A stretch of DNA of 64,000 nucleotides from Narthecium ossifragum (lineage: Eukaryota; Streptophyta; Magnoliopsida; Dioscoreales; Nartheciaceae). The stretch's first letter is position 1; every line of letters starts with the position of its first letter. The stretch covers positions 4,422,130-4,486,129 of the forward strand of contig OY986966.1 of the NCBI GenBank assembly GCA_963920575.1, given 5' to 3'. Positions 46,547-57,140 of the stretch are shown piece after piece. Made by a program: the position numbers and the translations under genes. Below the pieces are notes generated by a model. It saw nothing but the letters and a program-made list of their open reading frames with translations. It had not been told where the DNA came from and searched no databases.

Positions 46547-48273
46547 GGATAATACTTGAAAAGTGTCGTTACTTAACAAGTCTACTCAAAATTACAAATT
46601 TATAATCAAACTACTAACTAACTACTTTAGGGGTAGATAGCAGTGAGTTCGAGTCGAATCCACAGGGAATGCGTAGGAAAGTAATTAAACTACTAAACTC
46701 AATCTAAGTATTCCTACCAATAAGTTGATAAAAGATTCAGAATTGAAATTAAACTAAGTTTATACTAACTGATTAATAAATATGAGAAAAGGTACCAGGG
46801 AATTCTTAATCAATAACCATGATTCTACCAGGTCTTCCTAAGAATAGAACTAGCTAACTAACCTGAATGGTTTTCCTAATGGTTGATAGGTGAATGGCTA
46901 GTTCTCCCTATCACTCAACAAGTTTTGTTTAGGATTCCTTGTTTGCAAGAACAATTATCTAATTATTAGTGACCGAATGATTAGTTACGTTCACTGCTAA
47001 TGAACCCTCTTATTAGGATGAATTCATCGCAAATAATAACATGGATATGGATTTAGGTGTAAAGTCAAGATGGTTCTAGCACCTTGAGATCACCAAATAG
47101 AATGTATCAAGGATTAGCAGTTAACCTAGTGGTTCTAGCACTAGCGTAGTGGTACTAGCACTTACGAAATCCCTAATCTTGAATTAAGATGAATAACGGA
47201 TTAAGAGTTGGTCATAATGGTTCTAGCATTATGTGTAATGCTTCTAGCATCACAAGACTCTTAATCTCGAGAAGAAAATCTTCACATCCATGGTTCTAGC
47301 ATGGATGCTTTGGCGAGAATCTCTAATCTCAAGCCCTAACATGCTCAAGACCTAGATCTAGGGCATAAAAGAACAAATCATTCATCCATAAATAAAATCA
47401 ACACCAAGTTCATAACGAAATTAAGATCAATCCATACAAACCATTCAAGAAGGTATACCAGCCCTAAATCTTACAAATCCCTAATAAAAAACCTAGTTAC
47501 ATCATAAGAATCCCTTGGTAAAAGTTTAGCTACTCATCTTTAGGAAGGAGATCCGTTGATGAAGGGTGTCACCACGCTCCACCCATGGATCTTCCCCTAA
47601 AGATCTAACCTAACTTATGTAAAAGAAGGAAGAAAAAGGACCAAGAAGGCTCAGCCAAAGGGCCAAGGAAGAACCCCCAAATTCGGATTAAATAATCATA
47701 TATATAGGGAAACTCCCAAAACTAGGGTTTAGTTGAGTTGAACTCTAATGCAACTCGGATTTCCTGAATTGATCATGACAGCCTATTCCGGTCGCAACTG
47801 GGTCCAATCTGTCCTGAATCTGAAAACGGGTCCAACACAAAAGATATAGATTAGTAAGTTTTCTGTCAGATCCCAAAGATTTCATAATATTTGAAGTTAT
47901 CTAGAATATTTGAGGAATATTCTCTTGAGCTTCGACGGTGCATCTTTCCAGCTTATGTCTCTTCATATATTCTTCAAATCTGCTATCACACCATCAGGAA
48001 TCTAGAAAAGTATCCAACAGTAAAGTTGTAGATCTCTTAGTCTTCTACAATATCCCAACGTTTTAGAATATTTGGACCTTTGTGAAATATTTGGCGAATA
48101 TATTACTGACGGTCGACGAAGTAGCTTATTTAGTCATTTTAGCCGAATTTCCTGCATTTCTTCTCAAAGCATGATTAAACCTGAAATCAACTAACAAATT
48201 ATCAAACACAAATACTCTCGGGCTAATAAAGGTAATTTAAGGGGTTTAATTGTGACTATTTAGTGACTCATCA
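46547..48273 (-). repeat. LTR B (minus orientation)
   Basis: 1727 bp. The minus-strand start TGATGAGTCACTAAATAGTC is at 48273. Its 3' end (GGATAATACTTG at 46547, canonical TGATA changed to GGATA) faces the 3' end of LTR A across 8 bp (AAATTTTG). Its sequence differs clearly from the left outer LTR (39311-40807), although both belong to one superfamily. Confidence 0.8.
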
Positions 48274-48278
48274 GCAAC

Positions 48279-48460
48279 CTCCGTGAGCTTTACCCAGGCT
48301 ACTTCAACATCTACGAAGGTGGGATCCCGCCGGAGCTCAGTAACTTAACCTGCCTCGCCCGTGTAGACATGGCTAACTGCGGGCTCTCAGGAGAGATCCC
48401 GCCGGAGATCAGCCAGCCAAGAGCCTCGACACTCTATTTTTTATTCTACATGTGAACGGT
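48279..48460 (+). pseudogene. CLV1/BAM LRR fragment, right arm, part 2
   Basis: Continues from 39310: NLRELYPGYFNIYEGGIPP, LSNLTCLARVDMANC and GLSGEIPPEI before a run into non-homologous sequence and a stop. The frame is better preserved here than in the left arm, so the right copy is closer to the captured gene. Confidence 0.72.
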
Positions 48461-48499
48461 ATCTTCTAAGTAATAATTAATAACTAAAGATTCCTAACT

Positions 48500-48690
48500 A
48501 ATAACCAAGGATTCCTTGAAATTGACAAGGATTCCTCACTTATGGAAGAATAAAATTGACATACCTATGTCAGGTGGCATCAAGGAATTCATTGCATAAC
48601 TAAGAATTCCTTGAAATTGACAAGGATTCTTCACTTATGGAAGAATAAAATTGACATACCTATGTCAGGTGGCATTAAGGAATTCATTGC
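48500..48690. repeat. Tandem duplication in the right MULE arm
   Basis: CCTTGAAATTGACAAGGATTC through GACATACCTATGTCAGGTGGCAT occurs twice with few differences. The left arm carries the segment once, so the duplication arose after the arms formed. Confidence 0.85.
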
Positions 48691-49614
48691 ATAACTAAGG
48701 AATTTTCTCCATTTTCTCTCTCATATTTGTGTCAAGTGGCATTAAATGATGAGATAGAATTGACGAGGGGTATTTTGGTCCCAAATTTATGAATTTGACA
48801 TGTTTTGTAAACAAACACGAAAGTGTCCCTCGATTGACAAATCGAAAGACAAGTGGATTTAAAAAGAAAATAATACGGATAACTCTGAAAAAAATGTCAA
48901 CTAAACCTCAAATATAAAAACTCAAGATCAACTATAAAATAATTCCAAATCATATCACAATCGATTTTTGAACAATGATAACGTTCTAGACCATATTCTA
49001 ACCAACCCGGCCCTGCGGCTAGATCCGACGTACCCGAGTCGCACGGATCAGTGAAACACATATTCGCCCACATCCCAGTCTTATGCTTCTAATGCAAACA
49101 AATGCTCATACGCATTAACATAATTAAGTATGCAACATGGTGACAGAACACCAAAAGAGGCCTCGACATGGTATAGGCAAAGAATGGTAAGTATATAAGT
49201 CCTTCGAGAACTCACTAACGTTCTAACATACATGGAAACAAGCCAAACCATTCAATCAACATTCAATTAAGTCATATTGTCGGCCAACCATTTAACTAAA
49301 CATTCCCTTGGGGCATGACTCCCATGGTTAAACTCATTAACCACACGAAGGATTCGCCCAGTAGGGCCCAATAGATATAGATACTTATATATAGGGCATG
49401 GCATCAATTCTATATAAATTCTCAACTTACATGAAACTCAGCAATCAACTAAACCTTCCATAAACCTCGCATGAATATTCCAAATTTCATGAAAAAACAG
49501 CATGCTAGCTCTAGTCGTTAATATCATGATCATACCAAAAAATCGAATTGAAAGAAGCTTTGAAAACCATAAAAAAACGGTGAAATGTAACATCTCTGCC
49601 ACTTGGGATCAATC

Positions 49615-50230
49615 CCATCCAGCCATCCAGGTTGGGATCGATCCCAACTGGGTTTGAGTAGACTCAGCCCACTGCTTCAGTTGGGATTAGGGGTGAGTAT
49701 TCGGTAAATACCAAACCAAAATACCGAATACTAAAATACCGAATTTTTTCAGTATACTAATTTAAAAACCGAACCGGACCGAATTAGTGCATTAAACCGA
49801 ACCGAACCGAATTAATTTGGTACACTAATTTAAAAACCGAACCGACCGAATTCATGCAAAAACAGAACCAAACCGAAAAAACAGAAATAATTCATAGCTT
49901 TTTACTCTACAATATAAAACCGAACCGAAATAAGGTATATAACTTTTAAAATTTGGTACTTTGGTATTTACCGAATTTTAAAAATAAAAATCGAAACCGA
50001 ACTAAGTACCGAATTTTTGACAAAAAAAAACCGAACCGAACCGAATATACCGAAAAATCGAACCGAATTGTTCGGTTCTGTACTAGGAGTTCTGTTTGGT
50101 TTTGCCCACCCCTAGTTGGGATAGATCCCAACTGAATTTGGGTTGACAAGAGAGCTCTAATCCAATCAGGTTGGGATCAATCCCAACTAGATTTGGGCAA
50201 ACTCGGTCCCCTATTTTGGGGTGGGATCGA
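49615..50230. repeat. GATCGATC palindrome cluster (GGGATCGATCCC type)
   Basis: GTTGGGATCGATCCCAAC and near copies recur at about 49605, 49632, 50118, 50172 and 50222, spaced by text such as GGGTTTGAGTAGACTCAG. The cluster is in the Tekay-like LTR and is interrupted by a hAT MITE. Confidence 0.85.
49688..50114. mobile_element. hAT-type MITE with CCGAA repeats, 427 bp
   Basis: The ends TAGGGGTGAG and (inverted) TAGGGGTGGGC match the hAT terminal pattern. The flanks are a perfect 8-bp duplication GTTGGGAT (49680-49687 and 50115-50122). The interior is made of ACCGAACCGAA / TTCGGTTCGGT and ATACCGAATTT repeats in both orientations, with no transposase. Confidence 0.9.
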
Positions 50231-50958
50231 TCCTAATCCCAACATGGCAGATTTGAAAAAAAAAGAACTAAAAACCGATCAAAACTCCATCAATCGAACT
50301 TCAAACGATATGAAACTTGAAACCAAGATAGGATAGGCAGGGAAAAATATAATAAAAGTGAAAAATCATGAAACACCATTGAATCAAACAATTAGACCCT
50401 AACCATAGAATCAAACAATTAGACCCTAACTATAGGGATTAGGGGTAGAAACCCTATTTGGATGAGAGCTACGTCTTCAAATTTTCAAGCCTCCAACCTA
50501 AGTTGGCCTAGGTTCTCCCTCTCTAAGCCTTTGGCCCCACAGAGATAGCTTCTCAAGCCCTCTCTCCCTCCCTCTAACCAGTCCCCTTTTTCCTCTCTAA
50601 GTTTCCAATGGAAACCCTAATGACAAAAAGGGATTTGATCTAAAATCTCAGCCTATTTATACTAGATGGTGCCAATTGGCACCCATTTAAGGCAATAGGG
50701 GTTATAAGGATGATTAATGTCATAATGATGACATTAAAGAACCAAATTAAGGTCTAACAACCACATACACCATCCATAAGGTCGTACGTGCACTAACGCA
50801 TGTGAAACCCAACTCTAAAATGACAAATTACCAAAATGCTCCTGAAGTTACAAAGAGCAAAGCTATCCCACAATCGCACCCGACGCAAAACAAAGCCATA
50901 TGAGCCCAAGAGTCAGACCTAGGCAGTCGAACAAGATATAGAGATACAGGTCCTCATA

Positions 50959-52080
50959 GTTAGTTAAAGCAATTGATCATTAAAACAACCATTGTCGCCA
51001 CCTAGACGGGCCAAGAGGCCGACCATTGGAGCATTGTTATAGATAGCATACTCAGTTTTTTCAGAGTTATCCCTCTCATTAGCAAAGTTGACATAAGCAT
51101 CTTGGCCACCAACAATGGCAACATCAAGTAGGTTCGGATCGCTAGCCTTCATGCACCTGGAATTCTAACCTTCCATATAGCCTATAAAGCGACAATTGAC
51201 CTTAATGTCACAATTGAGAAGTAATAACATGTCAGTGATAAGACGTGAAAAGTGCACAAATCACCCTTTCAATTTGGTCTTGTTAGTCTTCGAGCAACGC
51301 CCTACTGAGTACCATTACCCCGTTACAGGTACAAGAGCTCTCAACGATGATTAGATCAAGTTTGGAGCTAAAATGAACTCATTCGGGCCAGTTTAGTATG
51401 AAAAAGATCGATCCTTTATTGAAGAAGATCGATCCTTTAAAGACATCAGTCAGTGATGAAGTCCTTCTATACATACATTTACAATTAAAATCTAACTAAA
51501 CTTGAATTCTTACATTCTTAGTTATGCCAACGAAAACATTGTACTAAATACTGTGAGCAGTAATGACAAGCTAGACTTTTAATTCCAAAAGTTGAATTTG
51601 TACATAGCAAGTAACACTACTTCTTTCATGATATACACCTCATGAACTGTGTGATACCACTATATAAATGGTTGCATTATTTGACATCACTCTATAATAA
51701 TCAGGATTGATACTAATACATACTTTGTGCCATCATTTTTGGTGTTTGTTTGCATGAATGAAAGTCCTTTTGTGGAAGAATTATTAGGTAGATTTAATCA
51801 ACTATAGATTAGATAAGATTAGATATTAAGCGCATAACCTTAACTAATCACATGAATTAGATATTAATCGCATAACCTTACCTAACCGCATGATATTTCA
51901 GTAATATTAACCTCATATTCAATTATTGATTTGTAGCGGATGAAACTTCATTATTTTATGAAGCAGGGAAAGAAGCATAAAACAACTCTTTATGAGGGTC
52001 AAGCTTTAGTAGACAGCACTGAAAATATATGGACAAATATCTTTATTAAGAAATGTACTCGATCTGCTATAGTAGCTAAC
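50959..52080. repeat. Segmental duplicate D1, right part
   Basis: This continues 28751-29334 after the nested stack. It matches 60425-60863, 62351-62515 and 63405-63710, with shared stretches such as CACCTAGACGGG and GCATTGTTATAG. The open frame 50964-51152 (minus; FANERDN, NNAPMVGLLARLGG) has an in-frame counterpart at 60440-60620, so it is a relic of an unidentified gene. Confidence 0.8.
51236..51448 (+). mobile_element. Miniature LTR-like insertion, 213 bp
   Basis: It starts TGATAAGACGTGAAAAGTGC, like the large LTRs here, and ends GACATCA. It is flanked by GTCAG on both sides (51231-51235, 51449-51453). The duplicate D2 lacks it. It contains two AAGATCGATCCTTTA motifs. It is either a solo LTR with a large internal deletion or a very short LTR family. 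Confidence 0.65.
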
Positions 52081-53701
52081 TGACAAGACTTGAAAAGTAT
52101 CGCGGCTTAACAAGTCTGATCAAAATTACAACTTTATAATCGAACTACTAACTAACCACTTTGGGGGTAGCTAGCGGTGAGTCCGAGTTGATCTTCATGG
52201 AAATTAGGACTAAGTTGTGATACTTTGTATAGTTCTCTACCAAAGAGTTGGGGAAAAGGGGTAATTTTGGGTTTTATCTAAAGGTAAGCTAGCAATAATG
52301 CTAAAGGATTCCTAAATGTGAACAAAGGCTGAGGGATCCTTAATCAATAATAAAGGTTCGAATAGGTCTTCCTAGGATAAGGGCTAGTTAACCGATTTGA
52401 ATAGGTACATCTAATTATCGATAGGTGAATGGCTGGTTCCACCTATCGCTCAATGAGGATCGGCTTAGGATCCCTCATCTGCAAGAACAATCATCTAAAA
52501 TTTGGCGACCTAACGATTAGTTTCGATCACCACTAACGAACCCTCTAATTATGATGGATTCATTGTGATGAAACAATTATGGTATGAATTTAGGTGTGAG
52601 ATCGAGATGGTTCTAGCATCTTGATGACCAAATCAACAAAGATAGGATAATTGGAGGGTTAGGGATAGGTTGTGGTGGTTCTAGCACCACAACCCCTTCC
52701 AATGTTGGATTGGTATCCCTCACCATGAGAGAATCCATAGTTCTAGCATGAATCTCTCTCATTGGAGAATTTCATTTAAGCCCTAACATACAATAGACAT
52801 AGATCTAGAGCAAAATAGGACAATCCAAACATCCAACAATGAAAACAACGCCAAATTCATGAAGGAATTAAGCTCAATCCATACAAACCATTCAAAAATG
52901 TATACAAGCCCTAAATCCCAAAAACCTCCTAATAGAAACCCTTATTACATCATAAGAATCCCTAGTTTAGAAGTTTAGTTACTCATCTTGAGGGGTTGAT
53001 CCATAGATGGAGGTTGATGAAGCTCTCCTCCCATGGATCTCCTCCAAAAGATCTTATTCTAAATTAGGTGAAGAAAAGTTTAAAAGAGGAAAGGAGGTGA
53101 GAAAGAGTACAAGAGATAGATCCAAATTCCCTCAAAAGGGGTCTATTTGTAGCCTAAGAACATCCCCCACTCGGATTAGATCTGGGCCGTTGATTTTGTT
53201 CAGCTGGTAAAGAAAGTTTGATTTTCATGGACGAAAAGATCGATCTTTGTTCTCATGTAGCTGGTTCTATCCCGAAGAAGATCGATCTTTGTTCTTGTGT
53301 ACCTAGCTGCGTCCTGTAGAAGATCGAAACCTTGCTCTCTGTCACTGTTGGCTCATAAAAAAGATTCATCTCCTATGCTGTAAAGATCCATCTGTTGAAT
53401 TGTTGCTCTCTGTCATGTTGGCACACATAAAATATCGATCTTCCTATGTTGTGAAGTTCGATCTTTATTCTTCAGCTTGGATTTCTTCTTGATGTAATTA
53501 AAAGATCAATCTTTTTCAATAGAAGATCGATCTTCTTTGTCCTGACTTCTCCCAAATAAGCTCGTTTTGCTCCAAACTCGATCCAATCCTCGTTGAGGGC
53601 TCTTGTACCTAAAATGGGGTAATGATAGTCAATGAAGCATTGCTCAGAGTCTAACAAAGCCAAATTACAATGGTGATTTTTGTACTTTTCAAGTCTTATC
53701 A
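52081..53701 (-). mobile_element. Solo LTR of the TGATAAGACTTG family, 1621 bp
   Basis: The ends TGACAAGACTTGAAAAGTA (plus) and TGATAAGACTTGAAAAGTA (minus) are near-perfect inverted repeats. The flanks are CTAAC (52076-52080) and CTAAC (53702-53706). The related copy at 58393-58403 has the uninterrupted target AGCTAACACGCC. The minus-strand order is GATCGATC cluster (53540-53230), TATA candidate CTACAAATAGAC (about 53137-53150), then leader-like sequence. Confidence 0.9.
53230..53545. repeat. GATCGATC palindrome cluster (AAGATCGATCTT type)
   Basis: AAAGATCGATCTTT or close variants occur at about 53238, 53279, 53320, 53425, 53455 and 53525. They alternate with TTGTTCTCATGTAGCTGG and CTCTCTGTCA. 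The cluster is in the U3 of the solo LTR. Confidence 0.88.
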
Positions 53702-55080
53702 CTAACACGCCAAGAATATTTTAAATTTCTTCAATGGCATCGACAGTAATTACGTGGAAAAACCAGTCAACCATTACGGATGCAAACGGTCAAAGCATAA
53801 GGGAGAAAAAGCTTTGTGGCCGTCCCTATATATACAAATGCATTAGCCGATTTGATTGACCAATCTATTTTTATCAGTAGAAAGATAAGTACACGAAATT
53901 CATTTAGGAGTTCATTATCATCCTGAGGTAATACTTTTTTTAATTTAATTTTGTTGAGTTCTTGATATTGTACTTTAATTGAATATCTTGGTAGTGAATT
54001 TGAATTTTTTTTTGCAGAGATATTGTCAATACATTACATGTACTTGACAAGCAAGCGTATATATGTGGTGCCATGGATCCAGAATGTATTCATATCTTTG
54101 AAGGTGCATACACATTATCAACAAAATTATGCTCGAATAAACTACTTCAGGGAAGTAAGTATAATTTTAAAGTTACAACAATGTATTATAATACCAATCA
54201 TGAATACTACTTATTATTTGAACTATTTTTATTTTTAGATCAGTCTAATTGGCAGTGTCTTGGGACTTGTTTTGACAAAAGATTATTAATAAGAATCCTA
54301 ATGCAGAGAAACTTGCTTCAAAATAACAAATTCAGTATTTGTGGACAAATTAAAGGAAGAAAACAATTCAAGATTTGAATCTCATCTTACAAAATATTTA
54401 TGAAGGTGCTTTTTTGAATAAGTATTTTTGAAATAGTGGTATCATTGATAATGACATTCAATTGACGATTTTTTTTTGTTTATATTTATAAATGTGGTGA
54501 AAAATACTTGAAGCATCCTCGTCTATGGGTTATTGAAAATAGGAAAAGATTTGCGGATGAACTGAATAAATTTATCCACACAAATAATTAAGTATTACGT
54601 GAAATGGATCTAACTACTTTACCTATAGTAGGACACTCTGACTGGCTGACATAAATTATAAAGATTCATACTGCTTTTCCAAACTCACCCTTACCATAAA
54701 TCCTACAACGATACCAATATTGAAACACTTTGGCAGATTTTGGTAGGTTTGTAAGAAATAATTTTGAACACACTCGAGATTTTAAAGGAGTGTTGGTACC
54801 ACTCGAGATTTTAGAGGAGTGATGGTACCACTCGAGATTTTAGAGGAGTGATGGTACGCATATATTTTCTAAGTAATTGTTTTTCCATAATTATTAGCAT
54901 GGTTATTTTTAATAATTTTTTCATTTTCTTTTATAGAAAAATACAGGTGTTGAAAAAAAAAAGATTATGTTCTCGATCGGTTATCCAGATTTCTCTTACC
55001 TTTCATTTATATCAACACTAGTATAAACCCGAGCCACTGGCACTGAAAATATATGGACAAATGTCTTCATTAAGAAACGT
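53702..55080 (+). pseudogene. KEN-type kinase/RNase gene relic, copy 1
   Basis: Exon-like pieces lie between introns with TTTTTGCAG acceptors and GTAAGT donors. Exon a (54018-54151) reads DIVNTLHVLDKQAYICGAM and IHIFEGAYTLSTKLCSNK, resembling the N-lobe strands of an IRE1-type kinase. Exon b (about 54282-54378) approximates KHPNAEKLASKQEIQHF with frame damage. Exon c (54488-54830) reads EKYLKHPRLWVIENRKRFAD, TLPIVGHSDWLT, ILQRYQY and NTLADFGRFVRNNFEHTRDF. The last matches the core of the KEN ribonuclease domain shared by IRE1 and RNase L. In-frame stops lie after IHTNN and after DWLT. No ATP-binding or HRD motifs are seen, so most of the kinase is missing. Confidence 0.5.
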
Positions 55081-55830
55081 ACTCGATCTGCTATGATAAC
55101 TAACACGCCAATGACATTTAATTTACTCCGTGGCATCAACAATAAATATGTGATAAGACCTTCCAACCATTACGGATACAAACGATAAAAGCATAAGGGG
55201 GAAAAAGTTTTTGTGTCATTTCCTATATTATACAAAATCATTAGTCGACTTTAATGACCAATCTATTTTTCACCAGTGGAAAGAAAAGTACACGGAGTTT
55301 ACTACGGAGTTCATTATCTTTATGAGGTAATAGTTTTTTTTATTTAATTCTATTGAGTTCTTATTATTATACTTTAATTGAATATGTTGGTAGTGAATTT
55401 GAACTTTTTTTACAGAGATATTGTCAAAGCATTACATTTACTTGACAAGTAAGCATATATATGTGATGCCATGAAACTGAACAGTATTCATATCTTTAAA
55501 GGTGCATACACATTATCGACCGAAGTATATTAGAATAAACTAATTTAGTAAAATAAGTATAATTTTAATGTTACAACAATGTATTATAATACCAATAATG
55601 AATATTACTTATTGTTTGAACTATTTTTATTTTTAGATAAAACTAATTCGCCATGTCTTATAAATTTTTTCCAAAAGATTATTAGTAAGCATCCTAATGC
55701 AGAGAAACTTATTCTAAAACCATAAATTCAGCATTTTGTGGATGAGTTAAATGAAGAGAAAGGATAATGTATGAATCTTATCTTACAAAATATTTATGTA
55801 TGCATCTTTTTGAATAAGATGAGTGACCAT
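55081..55830 (+). pseudogene. KEN-type gene relic, copy 2 (partial)
   Basis: This repeats the upstream block (ACTCGATCTGCTATGATAAC, ACCATTACGGATACAAACG), exon a (55418-55552, with a TAA replacing the CAA/CAG of other copies) and exon b (about 55640-55765). The KEN exon is absent. Confidence 0.5.
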
Positions 55831-56430
55831 CCTTATATATACAAAATCATTAGTCGACTTGAGTGACCAATCTATTTTGGATCAGTAGAAAGATGAGTAC
55901 AAGGAATTCACTGAGGAGTTCATTATCATTATGAGTTATTACTTTTTTTAATTTAATTTTGTTGAGTTCTTGATATTGTACTTTAATTGAATATCTTGGT
56001 TGTGAATTTGATGTTTTTTGCAGAGATATTGTCACGACATTACATGTTCCTGACAAGCAAGTTTATATATGTGATGACATGAAACTGGATGGTATTCATA
56101 TGTTTGAAGGTGTATACACATTATCGGCAGAATTGTGGCTCAATAAACTAATTCATAGAAGTAAGTATAATTGACAATGTCTTGGGAAGTTTTTACAAAA
56201 TATTTTTATTTAGTGTTTGAACTATTTTTATTTTTAGATAAAACTATTTGACAATGTCTTGGGAAGTTTTTACAAAATATTATTATGAACCATTTTAATG
56301 TATAGAAACTTACTTCAAAACACAAAATTCAGCATTTTGTGGACGAGTTAAAAGAAGAGAAATGTTTAAGGTATGAATATCATCTTACAAAATAATTATA
56401 TTGGCGAAAATATAATAGTGGTATCCTTGA
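55831..56430 (+). pseudogene. KEN-type gene relic, copy 3 (partial)
   Basis: Exon a at 56025-56160 (DIVTTLHVPDKQVYICDDM, IHMFEGVYTLSAELWLNK) is well kept. Exon b follows at about 56240-56370, preceded by a duplicated stretch (TTTTAGATAAAACTA...). There is no KEN exon. Confidence 0.5.
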
Positions 56431-57140
56431 TAATGAGATTCAATTGACGAAAATACATGGTAAAACTTGTCAACCATTACGGATGCAAATGGTCAAAGCA
56501 TAAGGGAGAAAAAACTTTTCTGGTCGTCCCTATATATACAAAGTCATTAGCCGACTTGAGTAACCAATCTATTTTTCATCAATGGAAAGTTAAGTAAACG
56601 GAATTCACTGAGGAGTTCATTATTATTCAGAGTTAATACTTTTTTAAATTTAATTTTGTTGAGTTCTTGATATTGTACTTTAATTGAATATCTTGGTAGT
56701 GAATTTGATCTTTTTTTGTACAGATATTGTCAAGACATTACATGTACTTGACAAGCAGGCGTATATATGTGGTGTCATGAAACTGGAAGGTATTCATATC
56801 TTTGAAAGTCCATACACACAATCAGCAAAATTGTGCTCGAATAAACAACTTCGGAGAAGTAAGTATAATTTTAAAGTTACAACAATGTATTATAATAACA
56901 ATCATGAATACTACTTATTATTTGAACTATTTTTATTTTTAGATAAATCTAATTAGCAATGTCTTGGGAACTTCTTTGACAAAAGATTATTAGTAAGCAT
57001 CCTAATGCAGAGAAACTTGCTTCAAAACAAGAAATTCAGCATTTTATGAACGAGTTAAAGGAGAGAAAGATTCAAGGTATGAATCATATCTTACAATATA
57101 TTTATATAAACATCTTTTTGAATAGGTATTTTTTAAATAG
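56431..57140 (+). pseudogene. KEN-type gene relic, copy 4 (partial)
   Basis: Exon a at 56722-56858 (DIVKTLHVLDKQAYICGVM, IHIFESPYTQSAKLCSNK). Exon b at about 56985-57076 reads IISKHPNAEKLASKQEIQHF in one frame, the best preserved of all copies. There is no KEN exon. Confidence 0.5.

Larger units (their letters stand above)
39311..48273. mobile_element. Athila-like Ty3 composite with inverted halves
   Basis: The outer ends are TGATACGACTTG (39311) and GACTCATCA (48273), flanked by GCAAC on both sides (39306-39310, 48274-48278). The uninterrupted MULE arm has a single GGCAACCTCC. The left half (39311-about 44885) is on the minus strand: LTR, polypurine tract, 3' region, integrase. The right half has a plus-strand 3' region (about 44893-45311) with LTR A, then a minus-strand LTR B. 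The orientation flips inside integrase at about 44885-44893. It is not a simple intact element. Confidence 0.75.
29707..48876. mobile_element. Foldback Mutator-like element carrying CLV1/BAM fragments (interrupted)
   Basis: The left terminus GTATTATTTTCTTTTTAAAT and its exact inverse at 48857-48876 are flanked by a perfect 9-bp duplication, GGATAACTC (29698-29706 and 48877-48885), the size made by Mutator transposases. The arms stay complementary inward for about 1.4-1.5 kb: left 29707-31215; right 31635-32525, 39164-39310 and 48274-48876, separated by two LTR retrotransposons. Both arms hold GAATTCCTTA repeats, a GC-rich block and the same receptor-kinase LRR fragment. No transposase is present. 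Without passengers the element would be about 3.6 kb. Confidence 0.88.
29335..50958 (-). mobile_element. Tekay/Del-like solo LTR, split by nested insertions
   Basis: The outer ends are TGTCACACCTCG at 29335 (minus-strand LTR end ...GAGGTGTGACA) and TATGAGGACCTG read leftward from 50958 (a TGTGAGGACC start with one change). Flanking 5-mers are GTTGG (29330-29334) and GTTAG (50959-50963). Both flanks continue into the D1/D2 segmental duplicate, which supports the boundaries. The LTR itself occupies 29335-29706 and 48886-50958; everything between is the MULE with its own passengers. A minus-strand TATA candidate (GTATAAATAGGC) is near 50655-50667. Confidence 0.75.
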
